A DNA stretch of 64,000 nt from Macrothele yani (lineage: Eukaryota > Arthropoda > Arachnida > Araneae > Macrothelidae): positions 102,870,021-102,934,020 of the forward strand of contig CM076991.1 in assembly GCA_039090855.1 (NCBI GenBank), written 5' to 3'. This document shows, one piece after another, positions 55,592 to 64,000 of this stretch. The position numbers and the translations under genes were made by a program. The notes under the pieces are model-generated. The model saw only the letters and a program-made list of their open reading frames with translations, was not told the origin of the DNA and did no database searches. How positions within the stretch are numbered: position 1 is the stretch's first letter; every line of letters begins with the position of its first letter.

Positions 55592-57555
55592 TGTTACCCG
55601 TATGTCCTCCGGAATATCGTGTAACATTGGAGGACCATGATTTCGTAGGTATGAATTTCGGAAAGGGGGCCTACAAATTAGTAAGTGTGGGAAAGCAATA
55701 TATTCACCAAATAATTCCTACGGTATCGCATAGTACGAGGAAATAGTTAAACGAGGAAGAGTAGTTACCAAGTAAACAATTTAGAGAGCGCGGGAATTGG
55801 GAAAGAAAATCCGAGAAGCATAATGTGGACAGGCGTTCTAAGAGGATAATTATAATACCTATTTCATAATTTTTCTAAGACCTGGCTGAGCAGATTTCTT
55901 TCTTGAGGAGGAAATTCCTTTATTTTTTTTTTCATCATTCTTTTGAATTGTTTTTTTTATTTTATTTTGTGTTCCCCGAGCTCTCCGGAAATTCCAGTAA
56001 GAATACGCACGAAACACACCCCTAGGTTAGTAAAGAGAAAACTCGGAGGTTTTAGCAAGCAACGCTACGAGAATGAAATGCTCGCAATCACAGGTGGGGG
56101 CCAATTTACTGGACCTTTCGCTATTAACGAAGTCACGTTTTACGCACGCTAGCGGGCAACGAACAGGGCATATTTCTCGTAGTGGGCGTAACTGGTTGAC
56201 ACCAACAGAAAGAGTCATACAGGAAGCGTACGTGAAAATTCTAAGGCAGCGCGGACATCCCGCGGAGCAGTTGACAAGATAAAGGAATATTCATCTTCAA
56301 GAAAACTCGATGTTCTCAAGCCTTTGCCAACGAATCGGAGGGATTCCCATACAGGGATGTAAACCAATGCCGAAGCGAGGAAAAGCGGCCCAACCAATAA
56401 GGGGAGAACCATTTGGGTAGGACAGGAACACCCCCGAACCCCTTAAACATAGACGAGAGAAAAAGTTTTTTTTTTTAGGCAGATATGATTTGGAGAGAAC
56501 ACGGGATGGAATGATGACTGCTATTTCTGGGTGAACGCAGAGAGGAAAGATGGACTCTAGATGAAACCTGGGCAGAATATCGCAGAAAGAATTAAGTTAG
56601 GAGTTTTCCTGGGAGGACGCTCAAAATTGAGCAAGATGATTTCCAGGTGAAGGGAAGTATGATGTTTTCCCTGAGAGGTTTTTACGCAAATTTTGGGTGA
56701 AGCATCGAGTGATCTTATGCGGGCAGTGTGCATTCAGCAGGACCGGATGAGGTCCCAACCATAGACTTTATACCTATAAGTAATACCGGACGACAACGAA
56801 ATAGATGAAAAGAAAAGAATTTGGTGAGAAAAATTTCATAATTCCCAATATCTCGTTAGCATGATCATGATTTTGTCTCCTATACATCCTCGGTAGAAAA
56901 GATATTTTTAATCTCTTGCAAGTGCTGAATTACATAATGTGTCTTATATTTTGCGAAAGGTGAACTTTAAAATATGATTGCGAATATCAAAAGCATAATG
57001 AACTTAAAATATATTTTGGTTTAAATTAATAGAAATCTCCACCGATCAGTGTAATAGATTTTAAGGAAACACTAATGAAAATAAATTCTGTATTTTATAA
57101 TGAAATTTACCCGAGTTTCTCAAATCTTTGAAAATTCAAAATAAGTGAATCTTTGTTTATTTTAACCTGAATAATTAAGTAGAACAATCGTAAAGTTTTG
57201 GTAGAGTAACAACTCCAAGATTTTAAGAAGAAAATAACTTTTAACATTTAGCAAACCCAGTCGCAGGAAAATAAAAGGTCCAAATCTGACATGAGTTTAT
57301 TAAATTTCAAGCGGCATATGGAGGAATATGGGTTTCCCATGTTCTCCCATATGAAACACAACGCAATGCACCCGTCAACCCTGAACTTGGAGACCCTCCA
57401 TTAGGGAACCCAACTTCACGGTAGACACCCATAGGCGGAAGATAATAGAGAGTAAAGAGTTACGAAAATTAACGGCCTTCTTAATAATTAATCCCACTGC
57501 AGCGAATAGGACGCAGCAGATGGTTCGCCCTCACATCGAGTAGGGGGTGGTAATA
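55592..57555 (+). repeat. 3' LTR of the envelope-bearing element
   Basis: 1964 bp, near-identical to 42707-44667; followed by the GTAT duplication. Confidence 0.92.
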
Positions 57556-57625
57556 GTATTTCTTCCGGGGGCATTTTTTCCGCTTTTCAGTTTTCAGTGG
57601 TATTTTCTCCGGGGGTATTTTTACC

Positions 57626-60540
57626 GTTTACCATTACTCACAGAAAGTGAAAAAAATCAAGAAGTGTAATTTTGATTTCGCATTAAAGGATTGGATGAAG
57701 AATAAAGAAAGCAAATTTTTATATGTGAATTTACTGACAAAATCAATTTTAACAATAAGTATCGATCTTCAGGTTTTTTTTTTCTTATTTTTTTGAAAAA
57801 ATGACTGTTGTATTTATCTACTTCTTCTTTTGAAGTATTTTGTCTTGATTTTTACAGAAAACAATTACAATTTGCTCACTGTGGAATTTCAATGCAGTCG
57901 TAATATTCATAATGTATATATGAATGACCAACGGACAATATATTATTAATTGTTACTACTCTGCCATTTGAATTATCATTACTCAGTCATTTGAATGACT
58001 TCAGACTTTTTATGTGATAACATGGACAACTAACAAATATTTGGGTAAGAAAGTATTGCATTAATTTTTGACCAATAATAACAGTTGCGTAATCTATAAA
58101 ACGAAACAAAAATTACACATTCATAAAACATCAGTTGACTAATTTTTTTTTAAATAACAGAAAAGCAGAATAAATGTACAACTAACGATTACAGGTACAC
58201 AGATATTTATCCATATAACAAAATATATATCTGTATAGAAAGATATTTATCTGTATAAAAATCTATATATAACTAACCGATAACCGGTAAAGTCCCCCAC
58301 AGAAAAAGTCCCCCACCGGAAAATTCCCCCATATTCGATAAATTCCCTGACATTGGGAGAATCCCCCCCTCCCCCGTTAGAAAAGTCCCTAACGTAAATC
58401 TCCTCCACCTTTTTGAGTCAGGAACCATGCTCAAAGATTGAAATATTTTGTGTGTGAAGGTATAGGGGGCCTTATAAATGGCTTTATACTAGAGCCACGA
58501 TTAACCACACACAGAGTATATAGAATTTTTTTTTTTTTTTTCTGGGGCGGCCGACCGAATATGGAAGTTTTTGAAATCCATCAGGATAAAATAAAAGTTA
58601 ATGAAAAATAGAAAAAGAAATTGAAGCACTATTTTCTAGTGTAAGTTGGTGCATATTTATTAAATTAAAGTATTTTTTTTCTAATGTACGTCGCATTTTA
58701 ACAAAGAAATTAAATACTTTCGGAGGGGGCCAAAGCCTCCTTAGCCCAGCCTCTAAATACGCCCCGGCACACAGCCCCTGATTACACCTGATATTCGAAT
58801 AATAAATCAGACAAGGTTTGGTTAAAAAAGAATCATATTCACGTTTCTGAAATTCGAGGCATTTCGCGATAAAATTTGTATCACTATTCTAGTTGTTGCG
58901 CAGCTTTATAATTCATTTTTCTGTTAATTTCTACTGGCTTTGGGAGCTTATGATTTTGTATTATCTTTTCGATGGTTTGACAAGATGTCATGTTCTTAAG
59001 AGCCCGTATCTCGCTCCGCCCACTCTTTCTTGTTACTTAACTGAAATGTCTCTTCCCACCTTTAGATTCCTAGTCATTAACACTACAAAGAAAAACGAAG
59101 TCGTTTCATAAACGACATGACCAATCGTTAGCTTTTGTTCAGCATTTAGCTGCCTGGATCAGGTGATATTTTTTAAAGCCGTGAGCCCGACAAGCTGTCA
59201 GTTAGCTGGATAGACTTTCTATTTGGGTCAGCTTCTTAACTAAATTATCCCTTTCCCCAGATTACTAGTCATTAGCACCACAAAGGGGCATGGGACTTTC
59301 TCACGTTACCAAAACGACATGCGACCTTTGGACTAACTTGCTTTGCTACCACTTAAAGACCTTTCTTCTATGCTTTAACTGTCGGATTGGCAGAATTGAC
59401 GAGGGGATCAGTCACTTAGCAAGCCGCCCTCTAATTCCTTTGCGAAATGGTCACAGCAAGAGCTCATTCGTCAAATCCCTACTTCTAGTTATAGAACAAA
59501 CAAACACTTTGGGAGAAACTCCCACAGGAGCCGTTTAAAGTTGGGATCGTACAAAAGAAAAGTCACGCTGGGTGGCATGTTTCTTAATAGTGGGAAGTTT
59601 TCCTGCCCTCCCGTATCTTTGCCACCTTAAGGCTAAACAACCTGGTGGTCTGGGATTCGAAGCTAGTAATTGGATAGACACTTTAGTGCAGCGCCTGAGC
59701 CGGATGGTGGGGGAGTTTATGTGATGCTTAAAGTGAACAAAAAAAGAGGACGATATTATGGGGAATCTCAGACTCGGAAGAAGGGGGAGAAAGCTCACGG
59801 GGTGTTGAGGCGTACAGATGGTGGCATTCCATCACAGAAACAGTCTCTAGTAGTCGTCCGTGGTATGTGCTACCTAATTAGACTTGTGTTGGGAGTAGGA
59901 ATAAACCCTGCGACAGCCGGAAAAGTCATTAAGGGACCGCGAGTGGGTGGTGTTGAAGGAGAACCCCCTAGTGACACTGTAGTACTTAGCACCCCACTAA
60001 GAAATAACGAAGCCGCATGTTGGTTGACTGATGTGAGTTGGGAGAAACCTTGTTTACAAATGAGATGACATTTCGGAACACTGCAGAATGATAATTACTT
60101 CCTTTATTCTCACTGTATCGGTGCACTAAAAATAGTTCGGAAGCGTAAAAATATGTATCCCGAGAGTGTAATATTAACTATAATGACGTACTTACAGTTC
60201 AGTTCAAATTACAGAAAAGGCGTAAATCATTTACAGAACATTGTTTCTCTCTCTCTCTTCCTCGGCACCAGAGACGGATTTACAGGGAAGCCTACGAAGC
60301 TCAGGCGTGCCTCGCCTTAATGGAAGTTCGGAAAATAACTGGTTTTTGTTTTATTTTTCAATCCTTTCGTTTTGCTCCCCACCGCCCCAATCCCATCTTA
60401 AAAAATAGTCATAAAGTGAAAGATAGATATTCGCTGTTCTGGGTTTTAATAGCATGATTCAGCCCGAACTTCTCAAAGAATGTGGTTCACGAGTATTAAC
60501 TTGCCAGCTGAAATGCAGTCTGATTAAAAATCATTTTGAA
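57626..60540. other. unassigned AT-rich spacer
   Basis: No supported gene. Degenerate repeats of AAAGTCCCCCAC type lie at 58288-58390. T homopolymers are at 57775-57800 and 58526-58540. The 132-codon frame at 59670-60068 has no recognised domain. Confidence 0.4.
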
Positions 60541-60564
60541 AATAATGTTACTTGATATTACAAT

Positions 60565-61025
60565 ACGGATCCCGGGAGATGGGTACCCAGCGCAAATTGG
60601 TATCCGGCAAACTCGTACCCATGCAGTTTTATCTCCTTTTGTTCAGTTTTAATGTCTGAATTTCAGATTTAGAATCATCTTCACCCCTTCTAACTATTCC
60701 GATACATTTCCCCCCTTCTAGTTCGTAAATTATTTCAGAAATTGAAGTAATCACGGCATTTGTCTAAAATTGAATTTTAGAAAACTTGCACCCGGGAGAT
60801 TAGTACCCTTCTGTTGCTGAGACGTTACGGGGGCATATAAAAATTGTATTAACGGAACATCTTTCGGTCGTTGTTGAATAGCTGTTCTCTTGACGGAAAA
60901 CTCCTATACTTTCTTCCACCATTAGGAAAACACACCGCGGAAAACTCCTACACCTTTTCATATAAGCGAATGTACACAGATTGCATTTCGTACGAGATTT
61001 GTCAAAGTGTAGGAGTTTTTATAGT
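60565..61025. repeat. dispersed repeat fragments (TACCCGGGAGAT and GTAGGAGTTTT families)
   Basis: CCCGGGAGATGGGTACC at about 60573 and CCCGGGAGATTAGTACC at 60792 resemble text at 10605, 12430 and 33637. The segment 60890-61022 is an inverted relative of the 17.7-18.1 kb duplication (TAGGAGTTTT, CATTTCGTACGAGATTTG-like). Confidence 0.5.
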
Positions 61026-61079
61026 GGCATAAAATAATATTAGGAGATTCCTACTGACATAAAATGGTATATAAGATCC

Positions 61080-61400
61080 GGTTCACTGTAAACCGCAACA
61101 CAGGAAAACTGCCACATGTTTTTCATTAAGGGGCCGGGCACAAGTTGCTCTTCCTCCGAGGGGCACTTCGAATATGTGGCAGCTTTTCAAGTTTATGAAA
61201 TATGTGCGGCAGTTTTCCAAAGGTATCTAACAACGGGATGAGCTCTTTTGTTTGGTTGGCGGAAGACCGCCACACAAGAAGACTGCCCCACAGGAAAACT
61301 GCCACACAGGAAAACTGCCACATATCTTTTACCTTACTTAGAAAACTACCACACATCGGAAAACCTCCACAAAGGAAAACTGCCACACACTTTTCATTAA
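61080..61400. repeat. short CACACAGGAAAACTGC tandem cluster
   Basis: ACTGCCACACAGGAAA-type units recur in both orientations at 61090-61120, 61268-61320 and 61347-61390, producing several hairpins. Fold-back family vocabulary (GGTTCACTGTAAACCGC) is present at its left edge. Confidence 0.6.
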
Positions 61401-61403
61401 GGG

Positions 61404-62428
61404 GCCGGTCTGTCAGTGTATCCAGGAAGCTCCCCTTGAAGTGTCCTCGAGGTCCATGAGCTTGGGGGGGCTACCCCCAAAATGTTAAAATGAACGTAGA
61501 GCTCTAAACATTAGTACCATGCTTTATATAATGATTTTCTGTACACGACCATGAATTTTCAAGAGGGTGGGGTGACCCCCACGGTTTCTAAGAGCTATTC
61601 AGGGGCAACATCGAGGATACACTGACTAACTCTAGAGGTCCATAATATAAAATTACGGAAGTTGGGGGTAGAGCCCTCCAAACCAAGCACCTCGTATCCC
61701 TTTCACAGGCTTCACCAAATTTCTGGGGGTGGGGGAAGGGCATACATAGTTTGTCATTAAACACAACATGAAGCATAGAAATTGCGAGAAAATCCCTTAA
61801 CTTGAGCACTTGTCTGCGCTCTTAGAAACTTGGGGGAGGGTGAATTCACCCCACCTTCCTGAAAATTCGTGGTCGTGTACAGAATCATTATGTAAAGCAT
61901 GGTTCTAATGTTTACAGCTCTACGTCCATTTTAACGTTTTTGGGGAATCACCGCCCCCCCCCCCCCAGAGCTGACGGACCTCGCGGGCGCTTCAAGGGGA
62001 ACAGCTTGAATACACTGACAGACTCCAGCGGCACAGAAGCTAATATTACGGAAGGTGGGGGTTGATCCCCCCACCCCAACCAAGTGTTCAAATTAAAGTA
62101 CAATTCTCGCTTGGCTTACATGGAACGTTTTCGCGAAATTCGTTTGGAGTTCCCAATTCAGTTCTCAATATAGGCCCAGAAACGGCAACCTTTATAGCAC
62201 CCCCACCCTTTGAACTTTTGTATGTAGCCAAGTTGCTGAACGATGTGTGGCAGGGTTGCCGGTAAATTGCCACACCGGAACACTGCCACACATCAGTGTT
62301 CCTGTGTGGCAGTTTACAGTGAACCGTTTGTTCTAGGGGTATTTCTTCCGAGGGTACTTTTTCCGGGGACATTTTTTCCGCTTTTCAGCTTTCAGGGATA
62401 TTTTCTCCGGGGGTATTTTTACCTTTTA
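61404..62428. mobile_element. fold-back element, third copy of the GGGGGTATTTTT family
   Basis: 61404-61560 (CTGTCAGTGTATCCAGG, CTTGAAGTGTCCTCGAGG, GTACACGACCATGAATTTTC) pairs with inverted text at 61855-62030 (GAAAATTCGTGGTCGTGTAC, GCGCTTCAAGGGGAAC, AATACACTGACAG). Outside it the standard arm follows at 62090-62428 (CAATTCTCGCTTGGCTTAC, CACACATCAGTGTTCCTGTG, CTCCGGGGGTATTTTTACC). No coding capacity. Confidence 0.7.
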
Positions 62429-62429
62429 C

Positions 62430-64000
62430 CTTGTTGCAGGGCTTGGTGCTGAGTTATATTTCAGCGCCCTGTTAGGAGGGTTCGTGGCTGTTTGCTTGCA
62501 GCAAGTTTTTGTATCGGGGATTTAGCCCGTATTTTACCCGACTGAAGCAGATAAATAAAATATGAATAAAATATCAGCCGAAGTATTAGCTCGCACCTGC
62601 AGTGAAGGTGTTTATTCAGATGTTATGGGGAATGTCTCAAAGCATTGTCCTGATTTCCTTTCCTTCTCTACACTATCATTAACACGTTCATCGTCTTCCC
62701 GTTGCGGCCAGTATTCGCTTCCTACTTTTTCATTCTCCCCTGGATTCTCCGCATTTTCTCCAATTCACAAGGACGAACAAGATTCTCACACCTCGCTCTC
62801 TCCACTCCTTCCCCTGCAGCCTAGTCAAGTCCACGCTCTCGAAAAACCAGAGTCCCACCCCCTTCCAACTTTCCAAGAAGGCGCGGACACTCCTTAAAAA
62901 GCCTTCTCTCTCTTTCTCTCTCTCTCACACCCTCACAGATCATTAGCAAGTCCTTTCTCGCATATCCACGAAACCATAAATCTGACTTTCCTTCTGTTGC
63001 GACGCTAAGAAAGTGCGAGCCACCCCACTGACCAACGTATCGAAAATGGAGGAAAAGTGCATACAATTCAATATCCTTAAAATGGTTACTTAACTTCCCT
63101 CCTGGCAAATACCGATTTCCAGGTTACAATATCTCTCCCTCCAAAAGAAAAAATGAGGTTGACGTAGTCACCATCATTTTTGCCTGCACACATGACAAGC
63201 TTGTGACCACACAATATTGGGGATACAGTTTTACATGGCTTTGAAGGGGCATAGAAAACAATTTGTTGATATGCCTAACCCCCATGACTTTTCAGGAACA
63301 TGTCGTTCAGTTGAAGAGCTAATTAATCATTTGTGCTCTGTCGCAGAAAGATCTCTGAACGTTTAACCTTGAACGGAATTTTTCCAAGCCATACCCCTAA
63401 AACTTCTTCCTATTGTTACGTTCCCTATCCGATACTCATTCGTTCTGCACTGGGTTTTTTTCGTTTTACATTTCTGTGGAGTGTTGTAATGGCGGCGTTC
63501 ACATAACGTTTACGCTTTTTGGTACTTACAGCGTATGCTTCTTGGGTATTTACCTAGTTTTTATATTTTTAATAGAATTATGTCAAACACCTTAAGCAAT
63601 TTTTGAACTATCATAATACTATCCTATAACGGTGGTGTGAGAAAGTAAAAACCACGTATTATTTGGAGTGGAGCTCGAAGGAGCGTAATTTTAAACTCGA
63701 AGGGGCGTAATTTCTAGTCTTGCCCTTCCTGATAAGAAAAGCTTGCTACGGTCCTACCTGTTACATTAAAAGTTATTATTAAAGGTTATTTACAACTACC
63801 ACTAATGCAATCTCATTTCAGAGCAAAATCATCATCATCAACAATCATAGGAAGATTCTGTTAGGCGCTTGGTGTCATGGGGATCAGAGCAAAAGCCGAA
63901 GTATTAGGTGTACAAATAAGTTTTAAAGCGTTTTAAGGCAACGTAACATGTAATATGAGTGAAAAGAACAATACCTTTACGAATCAAAATATGTGTCGTC
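62430..64000. other. unassigned window end
   Basis: No supported gene. A CT microsatellite lies at 62904-62930. Open frames of 60-111 codons here lack recognisable domains; the frame 62562-62897 is Ser/Pro-rich and unconvincing. Confidence 0.4.

Larger units (their letters stand above)
42707..57555 (+). mobile_element. envelope-bearing LTR retroelement (endogenous retrovirus-like), very young, pol-deleted
   Basis: Total 14.85 kb. LTRs at 42707-44667 and 55592-57555 (about 1.96 kb each) begin TGTTACC and end GGTAATA. The target duplication is GTAT (42703-42706, 57556-57559). The LTRs appear about 99.8% identical by eye, differing by a few homopolymer indels. Interior order is primer site, long leader, gag, -1 frameshift site, protease fused to an integrase C-terminal tail, a 2.8-kb spacer, envelope and polypurine tract. 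Reverse transcriptase, RNase H and the integrase core are absent. It belongs near the Gypsy/Ty3 class by gag, protease and integrase tail, with an envelope of a different, phlebovirus-like origin. Confidence 0.92.
42462..57625. mobile_element. fold-back element arm interrupted by the envelope-bearing LTR element
   Basis: 42462-42706 (ATTCTCGTTTGTCTTACATG, CACACATCAGTGTTCCTGTG, ACAGTGAACCGTTTGTTCTG landmarks) continues at 57556-57625 (TTTCTTCCGGGGGCATTTTT, CTCCGGGGGTATTTTTACC). Together they equal one right arm of the 10.64-11.78 kb fold-back element. The LTR element inserted at its GGGGGTAT|TTCTTCC site. I did not find the opposite arm nearby. Confidence 0.8.

Noticed and set aside
59670..60068. 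132-codon frame as a small gene
   Set aside because: No recognisable domain, no supporting splice or neighbour context, and the surrounding sequence is repeat-derived.
1..64000. CRISPR arrays, bacterial operons or riboswitches
   Set aside because: All coding remnants are of eukaryotic retroelement and transposon families. The regular repeats are contiguous tandem units without unique spacers.

Overview
The window looks like a transposon-dense, gene-poor stretch of an invertebrate nuclear genome, most likely arthropod. The evidence is eukaryotic Tc1/mariner and hAT DNA transposons, an RTE-type LINE, Penelope-like retroelements with GIY-YIG endonuclease, LTR retroelements with zinc-knuckle gag, tRNA-derived Pol III sequences, minisatellites and AT-rich spacers. 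I found no convincing single-copy host gene. The species assignment is inference only.

Layout. 1-4.7 kb: AT-rich spacer, a TC-rich microsatellite and a large fold-back element. 5.0-7.3 kb: a roughly 70-bp tandem array whose every unit looks like a 3' splice site. 8.2 kb: a solo LTR carrying a tRNA-like gene. 8.8-15.4 kb: a broken Tc1 element, two fold-back elements, a decayed mariner and a second broken Tc1. 16.3-16.8 kb: a complete 502-bp miniature LTR retrotransposon (TRIM) with the same tRNA-bearing LTRs, a tRNA-Lys primer site and a polypurine tract. 18.3-21.5 kb: a 32-bp satellite split by a composite fold-back element. 22.4-25.2 kb: a Tc1 element interrupted by a repeat that is itself interrupted by a hAT MITE. 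25.2-32.3 kb: head-to-head Penelope-like fragments with an RTE LINE between them. 33.8-42.2 kb: a GCTGGG-ended repeat interrupted by a very young gag-only LTR retrotransposon. 42.5-57.6 kb: a fold-back element interrupted by a very young 14.8-kb envelope-bearing LTR retroelement with gag, a -1 frameshift site, protease and a class-II-like (phlebovirus-like) envelope, but with reverse transcriptase, RNase H and the integrase core deleted in frame. 57.6-64 kb: more fold-back sequence, low-complexity repeats and unassigned DNA.

How the parts relate. The two large LTR elements have homologous gags, similar primer-site sequences and nearly identical LTR pairs, so both moved recently. Neither encodes reverse transcriptase or an integrase core, so both must have used enzymes supplied in trans. 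The 502-bp TRIM is the extreme form of the same strategy: it codes for nothing, yet has every cis signal for reverse transcription plus an internal Pol III promoter inside each LTR. This TRIM is my main candidate for an undescribed system.
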